Part shown: positions 7,663 through 15,719 of the stretch, in pieces
Numbering within the stretch: position 1 is the stretch's first letter
How the letters are laid out: every line of letters starts with the position of its first letter
Assembly: GCA_002440975.1 (NCBI GenBank)
Contig: DJWN01000030.1
Coordinates: forward strand, 1-26,077
Reading direction: 5' to 3'
Length of the DNA stretch: 26,077 nt
Source of the DNA: Bacteroidales bacterium UBA6229
Lineage (GTDB): Bacteria > Bacteroidota > Bacteroidia > Bacteroidales > F082
The notes under the pieces: model-generated
Databases searched by the model: none
Told to the model about the DNA's origin: nothing
The model's input: the letters and a program-made list of their open reading frames with translations, nothing else
Translations under genes and position numbers: made by a program

Positions 7663-8455
7663 TAATTTTAAAAAATTAATTGAAACTTCAATTCTAGAAG
7701 GAGGAATCAAGGCAAAAGAAGCAATGATTCGTTCATCAAGACCAATTAACAATATACACGAAGCTGTTAAAGCTGACTTAATCAGAAATGGAATTTTCCC
7801 CTCAAGAATACACCCACCATTAAACGAAACTAAACCAGAACTTAAACTTGCAGGTTTTATAAAACAAAAAAATCAGGACGTTTGCGTTACTCCAGAAGGT
7901 TATATTTCAGCAGAGGAAACAATGCCTGAAGGAATATTACGTGAAGCAACTGACTACTATGGTAAAGATTTTACTGAACGTACGATTTCAATAAATATCC
8001 GAAGCCAAATGAGTTCACTGGCAAAAAACTTTGATACACTTTACGAAAGGACAATTGCTGAAGCTCAAAACTTACATGTTAGATGTCCTAGAATGGTTTT
8101 AGGTGAAGTTTATATGATACCAGTAAAAGAATATGATGCTTCAGTTATGGATTTTAAGAAGGTTGAATTCATTGATCGCATTGGAGCAGTTGAAAAATAT
8201 ATCAAATCATTCCAAGCAATAAATGGACGACCAAATCATAAACGAGAAGAATACAAATATGAACGAGTTTGTCTGCTGCTTGTTGATTTCCAACAGACAC
8301 CTGCGAAAATATATAGCTCTAATCAAGAGCTTTACGATGATGGTCTTTTAGATAACACGTCCGATGCGAGCATCGAGGAACTTTCTTGGGAAAAATTTAC
8401 TGTTAATATCCTTGCCTGTTACGAAACTAGATTTGGCAAAAATATTTCAATTTGA
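7628..8455 (+). CDS. Probable type II restriction endonuclease, family unassigned
   Basis: The product is 275 residues. The identity rests mainly on context: it overlaps a C-protein gene by 35 nt and ends tail-to-tail over a DNA adenine methyltransferase. I chose the ATG at 7628; an earlier frame start at 7577 lies deep inside the C gene. Visible features are QDVCVTPEGY (83-92), SINIRSQMSSLAKNF (121-135) followed by the helix ERTIAEAQNLH, then MVLGEVYMIPV (156-166) and YERVCLLLVDF (211-221), two probable core beta-strands. From memory the order resembles XhoI/PaeR7I enzymes (DLLV, EFKSQ, NNF, RTEEA), but the expected ExK is NIR here. No canonical PD-(D/E)xK is evident. The recognition sequence is unknown. 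Confidence 0.7.
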   Translation: MTNLITIQQAVDNFKKLIETSILEGGIKAKEAMIRSSRPINNIHEAVKADLIRNGIFPSRIHPPLNETKPELKLAGFIKQKNQDVCVTPEGYISAEETMPEGILREATDYYGKDFTERTISINIRSQMSSLAKNFDTLYERTIAEAQNLHVRCPRMVLGEVYMIPVKEYDASVMDFKKVEFIDRIGAVEKYIKSFQAINGRPNHKREEYKYERVCLLLVDFQQTPAKIYSSNQELYDDGLLDNTSDASIEELSWEKFTVNILACYETRFGKNISI

Positions 8456-10299
8456 TACTTTGAAACAAGAAATTCATCAATTTCTTCTTTACTACTTAAA
8501 TTTCTTAATAATTCTATTTCTTCTTTTGAAAATTCGGGAATCGAAAACTTTTCAATAAAGTTTTTTTGATAACATGGAAAACCACCTTGAATAGAAACAC
8601 TAGTTGTACTAATGTAGTAGTCCATCACTATTGAATTAAGAATTTTTTGTGCAACCAAAATATTTTCTTCTTTTGCTATTTCGTGAGTCTCGTCAACAAA
8701 TAACGACATTGATTTGAAACGAATTTTATCGAAATAAATCCCATACCCATTTGTGAAATAAGCATCTTCTTCTGCAACATACATAAATCTTGGATGTTTA
8801 CTAAAAGTTGGGTTAACTATTTTTTTACCAAATCTTGTTATACCCTGAGTTCTACCCCAAACGTAAAATGGCGAGTACTTACTTTTCCCTTTATCTCTAG
8901 TCTCCAATAAGTCCTTTTCCGAAAGAAGGTACTCATAACACATAGGGTATTTATTTTTAAATACTTCTTCTGGTATCGGTGTTGCATTTTTCAAATCAGT
9001 AAAATATGGTGTGATTATTCGCAACGTATTGTGCTCAATATCATTTTGATTTTTGAATTGCGAAATTTTATAAACTGGTTTTGTTACTTCTTTTTCAATA
9101 AAAAAAGTTCCTTTATCAGTATTTTTGAGTAAATATCCATTTTCCTCTTTTGCAGAATCAACGAAAAAAACTTCATCCTTTAAAGTAGCTATTCCAACGG
9201 CAATATTAAATAAATTTTTAATAGGGGTACCAATTGTTTCAATAATCCTAATATTGTTTTGCTCAGAATGCTTAAGTAATCTCCATTTTTTCACATTAAG
9301 TTTGTTTAAGAAATTTGGAGACCCGTTTGCTGTTTGTAAAAAATCTTGACAAGTTTGATTATCTCCAATCTTATCAAATAAAACTGAATCATTTTCATTT
9401 TTGCTCGCAAATGTGATGGCAGTATAGGTTTGAGCATCAAATACTTTTTTGTGCCTGAAGTCAACAATCCTTGTCAAGAACTTAGTTTTCAAAAAATATT
9501 GACGAAGCGAAAGGCCTGCCAGCGAAGTGAAATAGTTATTCGGAGTTATATATCCTAATTTTCCATTAGGTGTCAATAATTTATACCCTAATTCAAAAAA
9601 AGCAAAATACAAATTGAATGTACCATATTCTATCGTTTTCCATTTGTCTGCCAAATACTTTCGGTTTTCATCACTTAAATCTTGGTATTTAACATACGGA
9701 GGATTTCCAACAACAATTTCAAATTTGTCAGCCCAGTTTGCCTTTAAACTGTCTTGGATAAATAGATTAAAATCTGATTCCTCTATAACTTCACCATTCT
9801 GAAGGCCTAATAAACTTAAAATTGTTTTGGAACGATGTATATTGTAGTCAAGTATATCTGAGCCGAAAATATTTTCTCTAATTATGCTTTTAATAGGCTT
9901 TCCATAATTTTTTTGATAATACTCAGCAATTCCAATTAAAAATGATCCGCAACCACAACTTGGGTCAAGGCATTTATCTTCATTTTTTGGACCAACTTCA
10001 TTTATTATGTAATCAACAATATATGTGGGTGTAAAAAATGCACCGTTTACTTTTCTATCTGTTTTTGGTATTAATAATTCTAAGTAATTCTCCAATTCCT
10101 TCAAACTACTTATTTCCAAAGCGGACAGTTTTAAATAAACATCTGCTTGAGGCTCAAAATTTCTAAGTAATTCTTTAACAATTGGACTTCTTTCAAAATC
10201 AAGATTCTTGCTTTGAATGAATAAATAAATAAGGTGTTTCTCAATAACTTCAATGTCTTGAGTTTTTAAAACATCGTTTATAATACCCTTGTTTATCAT
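8419..10299 (-). CDS. Type II DNA adenine N6-methyltransferase (gamma class, Eco57I/TaqI-like)
   Basis: The product is 626 residues. Motif X GAFFTPTYIVDYI is at residues 86-98, motif I DPSCGCGSF (SAM binding) at 112-120, and the catalytic motif IV NPPY at 199-202. The order X, I, IV is that of gamma-class N6-adenine methyltransferases. The C-terminal half (about 400-610) looks like the TaqI-type target-recognition domain, with GYGIYFDK and VSIQGGFPCYQKNFIEKFSIP. It should methylate adenine in the site cut by the neighbouring endonuclease and so protect the host. At 626 residues it is longer than TaqI-size enzymes but near Eco57I-like monospecific enzymes. Its last 37 bases overlap the endonuclease gene on the other strand. 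Base composition is AT-rich, unlike the flanks, suggesting transfer. Confidence 0.9.
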   Translation of the reverse strand: MINKGIINDVLKTQDIEVIEKHLIYLFIQSKNLDFERSPIVKELLRNFEPQADVYLKLSALEISSLKELENYLELLIPKTDRKVNGAFFTPTYIVDYIINEVGPKNEDKCLDPSCGCGSFLIGIAEYYQKNYGKPIKSIIRENIFGSDILDYNIHRSKTILSLLGLQNGEVIEESDFNLFIQDSLKANWADKFEIVVGNPPYVKYQDLSDENRKYLADKWKTIEYGTFNLYFAFFELGYKLLTPNGKLGYITPNNYFTSLAGLSLRQYFLKTKFLTRIVDFRHKKVFDAQTYTAITFASKNENDSVLFDKIGDNQTCQDFLQTANGSPNFLNKLNVKKWRLLKHSEQNNIRIIETIGTPIKNLFNIAVGIATLKDEVFFVDSAKEENGYLLKNTDKGTFFIEKEVTKPVYKISQFKNQNDIEHNTLRIITPYFTDLKNATPIPEEVFKNKYPMCYEYLLSEKDLLETRDKGKSKYSPFYVWGRTQGITRFGKKIVNPTFSKHPRFMYVAEEDAYFTNGYGIYFDKIRFKSMSLFVDETHEIAKEENILVAQKILNSIVMDYYISTTSVSIQGGFPCYQKNFIEKFSIPEFSKEEIELLRNLSSKEEIDEFLVSKYQIEIFLPNLVS

Positions 10300-10313
10300 T
10301 ATACCTATTTGTT

Positions 10314-10357
10314 GATTATAAGTAACAAAAATAATTTAAAATTATACACTTTGCAAA
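10314..10357 (-). promoter_or_regulatory. Methyltransferase promoter with overlapping C-box
   Basis: Reading the minus strand, TTTG (10357-10354), 20 nt, then TATTTTTG (10333-10326) is an exact Bacteroidota -33/-7 promoter. Directly after it, GTTACTTATAATC (10326-10314) matches the C-operon box GTTACTTATAGTC at 12 of 13 positions. The transcription start would fall at about 10320, inside this box, with the ATG at 10299. A controller dimer bound here would block initiation, as at the methyltransferase operator of Esp1396I. Confidence 0.7.
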
Positions 10358-10748
10358 TAAAGTTTTAAACAAATGATCATGAAAATGATACACTTTTAGT
10401 AACCTAAATTTTTGCTTTAATTTTACTCTCTTACAAAATTACAAATAATTCTTGTTAATTTGATTTTTCAACGCAAGCTCAATCCCTAAAATCAGATCGC
10501 GGCAATTTTCCTTTCATGCTAAAAAAACCAGAATCAATTACGCATAGATAAACTATTTTCTGATAAGCTAATCACAGATCATAATTCCAACTTTATGATT
10601 ATGAACCTATAACAAAATTATTCATTGTAATTCATCACTTTTATTTGTGATTGGCAAACAATTTTCTAAAATTTGTCTGCTGCAAATGACAGTTTTGCTG
10701 CGGTCGGACTACGATTTTGCATGATACTGAACCCCAAAAACCACCTTT
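10358..10748. other. AT-rich intergenic region, no gene seen
   Basis: This 391-bp stretch lies between the methyltransferase promoter and the first symporter gene. I see no open frame of note, no tRNA and no strong hairpin. The left part is AT-rich like the R-M locus and becomes more GC-balanced near 10700. It must contain the promoter of the symporter operon, but I could not find a convincing -33/-7 pair. Confidence 0.6.
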
Positions 10749-12152
10749 ATGAATAATTTCCTCGCTGCTGTAGATTCCGCGATACAAGCCTATAACAATT
10801 ACGTTGGCGGTTATCTGATCCTTTTGATGCTCATCCCAACAGGAATCTATTTTGCCTTTAAGCTCAGGTTTTTAAACATCACAAAGATCGGACATGCCGT
10901 GAATGTAATCCGCGGAAAATACGACAGCAAGGAAGCTGAGGGTGATGTGAATCATTTTAAAGCACTCACAACAGCATTATCTGCTACTGTGGGCACAGGA
11001 AATATTGTTGGGGTGGCACTGGCTATTTATCTGGGAGGGCCGGGCGCTGTTTTTTGGATCTGGGTGACGGGTTTTTTGGGTATGATGCTCAAATACACCG
11101 AAGTGACCCTCGCGCAGAAATACCGTAAATTCAACAGTGACGGCACCGTTTCCGGCGGGCCGATGTATTATATGGAATTTGGCCTAAAGGACAAGCTTGG
11201 GAAATGGGCTAAAGTGCTGGCCGTAGTCTTTGCTACTGCCACAATTTTATGCTCCCTGGGAACTGGCAATATGGCGCAATCCAACTCCATGGCCGATGCC
11301 ATGTTGACCAGTTATGCCATCCCCAACTGGATATCAGGAGCCGTGATCACCTTCTTGGTTTTACTGGTTGTAATAGGCGGCATCAAACGTATTGCTGATG
11401 TCACTTCCCGTTTGGTTCCTTTTATGGCTGTCATCTATATTTTGGCCACATTAGCTGTGATTGTTGGAATGTATGATCATGTTCCTGCAGCTTTTTCACT
11501 CATTTTCCGGGATGCCTTCACAGGCACTGCTGCGGCCGGCGGTTTTGTAGGAAGCACCTTTATCATGACCCTGATCTGGGGTGTAAGGCGGGGTTTGTTT
11601 TCAAACGAAGCAGGTCAGGGTTCGGCACCCATTGCCCATGCTGCTGCCCGCACCAGGTATCCAGCCCGGGAAGGTATTGTTGCGCTGTTGGAACCCATGA
11701 TCGATACCATTATTATCTGCACCATGACGGCACTGATGATTATCGTAACTGATGCCTGGACACTCGAAACGATGGGGGTTGGAATGACAGTAGAAGCCAT
11801 GAATACAGGTCTGCATCGCTTTGGCATCGATGGGCTGGGCGGACATATCATTGCCTTTGGACTTTTGCTGTTTGCCTTCAGCACCATCATCAGCTGGTCG
11901 TATTATGGCTCAAGAGCTGCCATCTATCTGATCGGCGAAAAAGCTGTGAAACCTTATCTCTACCTTTATGGTCTTTTTGTGTTTTTTGGCTCCATCTGGG
12001 GACTGGATATCGTATGGCATTTTGTGGATATGGTGATCACCTTTATGACCATCCCCAATCTGATTGCGCTGCTCCTGCTTTCGCCGGTAGTAGTAAAAGA
12101 AACCAAAAGCTATTTTAAACATATGGAAAGCCTGAAGAATCAATCCAATTAA
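10749..12152 (+). CDS. AGCS-family sodium/amino-acid symporter (first copy)
   Basis: The product is 467 residues with about 10-11 membrane helices. AGCS proteins import alanine or glycine with Na+ across the inner membrane. The family signature is clear: TALSATVGTGNIVGVA (75-90) followed by GGPGAVFWIW, and later GGPMYYMEFGL and SNEAGQGSAPIAHAAA, the second conserved block. AFSTIISWSYYG is near the C-terminus. Length is normal for the family. The start is the ATG at 10749. The next gene, also AGCS, begins 1 bp after its stop. Substrate preference cannot be read from sequence; alanine, glycine or glutamine are the usual choices. Confidence 0.93.
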   Translation: MNNFLAAVDSAIQAYNNYVGGYLILLMLIPTGIYFAFKLRFLNITKIGHAVNVIRGKYDSKEAEGDVNHFKALTTALSATVGTGNIVGVALAIYLGGPGAVFWIWVTGFLGMMLKYTEVTLAQKYRKFNSDGTVSGGPMYYMEFGLKDKLGKWAKVLAVVFATATILCSLGTGNMAQSNSMADAMLTSYAIPNWISGAVITFLVLLVVIGGIKRIADVTSRLVPFMAVIYILATLAVIVGMYDHVPAAFSLIFRDAFTGTAAAGGFVGSTFIMTLIWGVRRGLFSNEAGQGSAPIAHAAARTRYPAREGIVALLEPMIDTIIICTMTALMIIVTDAWTLETMGVGMTVEAMNTGLHRFGIDGLGGHIIAFGLLLFAFSTIISWSYYGSRAAIYLIGEKAVKPYLYLYGLFVFFGSIWGLDIVWHFVDMVITFMTIPNLIALLLLSPVVVKETKSYFKHMESLKNQSN

Positions 12153-12153
12153 A

Positions 12154-13764
12154 ATGAAGAAACTGTTTCTGCTTTTATTTTTTGCCTGTTTGGTATTACA
12201 AATCAAGGCAGGCACGGCACAAGAAGTTGCTGAAGCAGATTCAACAGCGACCATTTCATCCAGGATCAATCAGGCTTTCACACCTTTTGTTGATCAGTTG
12301 GCTGCCGTTTTGTTCTGGGACCCTTTTGCTGCCATTGGAGTGTACGACCCACAGCTGTACGATAAAAACGGGCAGCTGGTTTTGGATGAAAAAGGCACAC
12401 CAGTGCAAGCACCCTTAAAGCTGATTGTGGTTTGGCTGATGGCAGGAGGTTTGTTTTTCACTTTCTATCTCCGTTTTGTTAATGTGAGGGCTTTCCGACA
12501 TGCCATCGGGCTGGTGAGTGGCAAGCACAACAAAAAGGACTCCAAAGGTGAGGTGTCTCATTTTCAAGCTTTAACAACAGCCTTATCCGCCACTGTTGGA
12601 CTGGGCAATATTGCAGGCGTAGCCGTTGCCATCTCCATTGGCGGGCCGGGAGCAACCATTTGGATGATCATGGCCGGATTGCTGGGTATGTCGCTCAAAT
12701 TTGCCGAATGTACGCTGGGACTCAAATACCGCATCATCAATGAAAAAGGTGAAGTTTCGGGTGGAGCCATGTATTATTTAAAAAACGGTCTGTCGCGCAA
12801 AGGACTAATGCCTTTGGGAATCATGCTGGCAGTAACTTTTTCGGTGATGGCAATCGGTGGATCTGTGGGAGGAGGCAATATGCTGCAGGCTAATCAGGCT
12901 TTTGAGCAGCTCACAACTTTCTTCCCTTCCTTATCGGGTTATGGTTTTTGGTATGGATTGCTGATGGCCTTTTTTGTGGGACTTGTGATCATTGGTGGAA
13001 TAAAAAGTATTGCCAGTGTCACTTCACGGATTGTACCTTTTATGGCCGTGCTTTATGTGGCTGCTTCACTTATTATTATTGCCATGCACTTTGATCAAAC
13101 CGGTCATGCACTGCAATTGATCTGGAACGGAGCTTTTGATGCCGAAGCCATGAAAGGTGGTGTGATCGGGGTGTTGATTTTTGGATTTCAGCGGGGTGCC
13201 TTTTCCAATGAAGCCGGTGTGGGCTCTGCTTCCATCGCACATGCTGCTGCTAAAACAGATCAACCGGTAAGCGAAGGTATTGTTGCCCTGCTCGAACCCT
13301 TTGTGGATACTGTTATCATTTGTACCATGACGGCATTGGTAATCATTTTTACGGGAGTGTACGAAGATACCAGTGGCATACAAGGTGTTAGTTTAACCTC
13401 AGCAGCTTACGGTTCGGTTATTTCATGGTTTCCTTTTGTACTGTTGGGTGCCGTTACGCTCTTTGCCTTTAGCACCATGATTTCCTGGTCGTATTACGGC
13501 CTGAAGGGTTTCGATTTTCTTTTTGGCGGCATCAGCCAACGCTATTTTGGTTCGCGCAAGCCGGCAGGAATGCTGTTCAACAGTTTCTTTTTGCTCTGTA
13601 TTATTATTGGCAGCGCAGCCAGCCTGGGTCCGGTGATGGATTTCTCAGATATGATGGTGCTTTGCATGGCATTCCCTAACCTGTTGGGTCTTTTTATTCT
13701 GGCACCTGAAGTGAAAAAAGACCTGAAAGCCTACTGGAAAAAACACAAATCAGAAAACGCATGA
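12154..13764 (+). CDS. AGCS-family sodium/amino-acid symporter (second copy, N-terminally extended)
   Basis: The product is 536 residues, about 70 longer than its neighbour. It begins with what looks like a cleavable signal peptide (MKKLFLLLFFACLVLQIKAGTA) followed by about 60 extracytoplasmic residues that include FWDPFAAIGVYDPQ, and then the AGCS core. Signature blocks are TALSATVGLGNIAGVAVA, GGPGATIWMIMAG, GGAMYYLKNGL and SNEAGVGSASIAHAAA, with AFSTMISWSYYGLKG near the end. It should act in the inner membrane as a sodium-coupled amino-acid importer. It starts 1 bp after the first symporter and overlaps the next small gene by 4 nt, so three genes form one operon. The pair are paralogues but diverged well beyond a recent duplication. 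Confidence 0.92.
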   Translation: MKKLFLLLFFACLVLQIKAGTAQEVAEADSTATISSRINQAFTPFVDQLAAVLFWDPFAAIGVYDPQLYDKNGQLVLDEKGTPVQAPLKLIVVWLMAGGLFFTFYLRFVNVRAFRHAIGLVSGKHNKKDSKGEVSHFQALTTALSATVGLGNIAGVAVAISIGGPGATIWMIMAGLLGMSLKFAECTLGLKYRIINEKGEVSGGAMYYLKNGLSRKGLMPLGIMLAVTFSVMAIGGSVGGGNMLQANQAFEQLTTFFPSLSGYGFWYGLLMAFFVGLVIIGGIKSIASVTSRIVPFMAVLYVAASLIIIAMHFDQTGHALQLIWNGAFDAEAMKGGVIGVLIFGFQRGAFSNEAGVGSASIAHAAAKTDQPVSEGIVALLEPFVDTVIICTMTALVIIFTGVYEDTSGIQGVSLTSAAYGSVISWFPFVLLGAVTLFAFSTMISWSYYGLKGFDFLFGGISQRYFGSRKPAGMLFNSFFLLCIIIGSAASLGPVMDFSDMMVLCMAFPNLLGLFILAPEVKKDLKAYWKKHKSENA

Positions 13765-14207
13765 AAACTGTCCTGCTTGCTGTTATCTGTCTGGTTTGGT
13801 TTGCTGAAGCATGGGCGCAGCAAGACAAACAACTGTTCGAAAAGATTGCACTGATAAACAATATCACAGATCTTTTTAATAAACAATATACTGCCGGAAG
13901 CGGCATCGGCTGCAGTTTTGGGCTGCAAGGCAATATAATCGAATGGGATTCAACTTCAAAGTTCACGCTGAGCTACCAATACGACGAAGTCGACTGGAAA
14001 TCAACTCAAATACAAGCCGAAGCTGATAATTTATCTTGTCTTGAAGCCAAATGCAAAGGAAATCAGGCCTGTTTTACTTTGACGAATGCCAACAGCAAAA
14101 AAAAGACCTACCGAAGCGCACAACTTTTTTGCGTACCGGACGAACAAAAACAGGTGCTGAATGCTTTGCAATCGAGCCTGTTGCTTTTAATCCCTTATTT
14201 TGAATGA
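13761..14207 (+). CDS. Small secreted protein of unknown function
   Basis: The product is 148 residues. Residues 1-19 are a signal peptide ending in AWA-Q. The mature part has cysteines at 51, 93, 98, 104 and 124, so disulfides are possible in the periplasm. Strand-like segments such as KFTLSYQYDEVDW and ACFTLTNANS suggest a small beta-rich domain. I do not recognise the family. Its ATG overlaps the stop of the second symporter (ATGA), so it is translationally coupled and may be a partner of the transporter, but that is inference. It ends 1 bp from the converging msrB stop, with no clear terminator between. Confidence 0.65.
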   Translation: MKTVLLAVICLVWFAEAWAQQDKQLFEKIALINNITDLFNKQYTAGSGIGCSFGLQGNIIEWDSTSKFTLSYQYDEVDWKSTQIQAEADNLSCLEAKCKGNQACFTLTNANSKKKTYRSAQLFCVPDEQKQVLNALQSSLLLLIPYFE

Positions 14208-14208
14208 A

Positions 14209-14721
14209 TTATTTTGCTTTGGCAGGCACAAAATCCATCGATGCAGAATTTACACAATACCTCAAACCGGTTGGTGGCGGACCGTCAGTGAACACATGCC
14301 CCAGATGGCCATCGCATTTGGCACATTTTATTTCTGTACGCATCATTCCATAACTGGTATCCGGCACTTCCCTGATTTTGTCCTTTCCAATGGCCGCAAA
14401 AAAACTGGGCCATCCCGAACCTGATTCGTATTTTGCGTCTGAATCGAAGAGCGGGGCACCACAGCCGGCACACACATAAGTACCATTCTCCTTGTGATTA
14501 TAATACTTGCCCGTGAAAGGTGGCTCGGTGCTGCATTGTCTTAAAATCTTATACTTTTCGGGGCCAAGCTCTTCGAGCCATGCTGCTTCTGATTTTTCAA
14601 TATTAATCTGCTTCATTACATTCGCTGGTATTTGATAAGTAGTATCCTGCTGCTGTCCGAAAACCGAAAAATATTGCACCAGCAAAAGCACTACAATAAC
14701 TAAAAACTCTTTCCTAAACAT
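14209..14721 (-). CDS. msrB: Exported peptide-methionine (R)-S-oxide reductase
   Basis: The product is 170 residues. An N-terminal hydrophobic segment (EFLVIVVLLLVQYFSVFG, about 5-22) followed by QQQDTT looks like a signal peptide, so the enzyme probably repairs oxidised methionine in the periplasm. The MsrB domain has its catalytic Cys156 in RYCVNSASMDF, probable resolving Cys63 in RQCSTEPPF, and structural zinc pairs CAGC (84-87) and CAKC (133-136). GSGWPSF and GHLGHVF are also intact. I chose the ATG at 14721; an earlier in-frame start at 14790 would place polar residues before the signal peptide. It is divergent from the nucleoside phosphorylase gene. Confidence 0.9.
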   Translation of the reverse strand: MFRKEFLVIVVLLLVQYFSVFGQQQDTTYQIPANVMKQINIEKSEAAWLEELGPEKYKILRQCSTEPPFTGKYYNHKENGTYVCAGCGAPLFDSDAKYESGSGWPSFFAAIGKDKIREVPDTSYGMMRTEIKCAKCDGHLGHVFTDGPPPTGLRYCVNSASMDFVPAKAK

Positions 14722-14906
14722 TTGTAAAATCCGATTTGAGGTATAACAATTCGGGTCGGGAATTTGTTTGCCTGATTTATTGAAACGCAATTAAAATAGG
14801 TTGCCTATTGATTCAGTTCATTACGAATCAAAGTTATGCAGCAATAACGTATGAGCATTGCAGGGCTATTTTTGCTTATTTTTACCGAAATCTAACAGGC
14901 TAAATC

Positions 14907-15719
14907 ATGATCGAAAAAATAAGAGAAGCTGTTTCCTATATTCGTTCGCAAACCGACCAGCAAATAAAAACGGGAATCATCCTGGGGACAGGGCTTTTGG
15001 GTCTATCTAAAATAGCCGATATTACGCACAAAATACCCTATACGTCTATTCCGCATTTTGTTGAGGCAACGGTTGAAGGGCATCACGGTCAGCTTTTGTT
15101 TGGCAGCATCGCCTAGCATCCGGTGGTAATGATGCAGGGCAGGTTTCATTTTTATGAAGGTTACAGCCTGCAACAGATCACTTTTCCTGTGCGTGTGATG
15201 AAGATGCTCGGTATCGAAAAGCTGCTGATCAGCAATACCAGTGGCGGCTTAAATCCTGATTACAAACCAGCCTCACTCGTTTTGCTCGACGACCACATCA
15301 ATTTCCTGCCCAACAATCCGCTGACGGGCAAAAACCTGGACGAATTTGGTTCACGCTTTCCGGATATGAGCCAACCCTATAATCAGGAGATGAACAAAAA
15401 ATTGCTGGCCTTGGCACAGACACTGGAGATTACGCTTCACGAAGGGGTGTATGCCGCCTGGACAGGTCCCTGCCTTGAAACCCGTGCCGAATATCGTTTT
15501 TTAAGGATGGCCGGTGCCGATGTGGTGGGCATGTCAACCGTTCCGGAAGTGATTGTGGCTAATCATATGAAGCTGCCGGTGTCGGCCATTTCGGTTGTCA
15601 CTGACCTATGTGATCCGGATAATCTGAAACCATTGGCACTGGAAGATATTCTGGAGAATGCCGCTAAAGCCGAAGCAAAACTCATTCAGCTGATAAGTAA
15701 GTTTTTTGAAAACACATGA
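14907..15719 (+). pseudogene. Purine nucleoside phosphorylase interrupted by one in-frame TAG
   Basis: The full frame of 271 codons encodes a class I (trimeric) purine nucleoside phosphorylase, which splits purine nucleosides with phosphate. A TAG at 15114-15116 (codon 70) breaks it. Before the stop are GIILGTGL, IPHFVEATVEGHHGQLLFG; after it, in the same frame, come MMQGRFHFYEGYS, NTSGGLNPDY, AWTGPCLETRAEY and VVGMSTVPEVIVANH, all family signatures. No frameshift or other lesion is seen. The total length of 270 is normal. The stop falls in a surface-loop position where homologues often have glycine or lysine. Either this is a very recent nonsense mutation, a sequencing error, or low-level readthrough. 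A shorter product could begin at the ATGs at 15129 or 15132, but it would lack the phosphate-binding N-terminus. Confidence 0.8.

Noticed and set aside
7218..10680. TTTGTCTG-like short matches near both ends of the R-M island as flanking direct repeats
   Set aside because: Only about 8 bp match and they are not placed at sharp composition boundaries; chance is likely.
15114..15116. TAG in the phosphorylase as a recoded amino acid (pyrrolysine or alternative code)
   Set aside because: TAG ends the zapB-like and receiver genes at their natural lengths, and no recoding machinery or element is seen, so a mutation or error is simpler.
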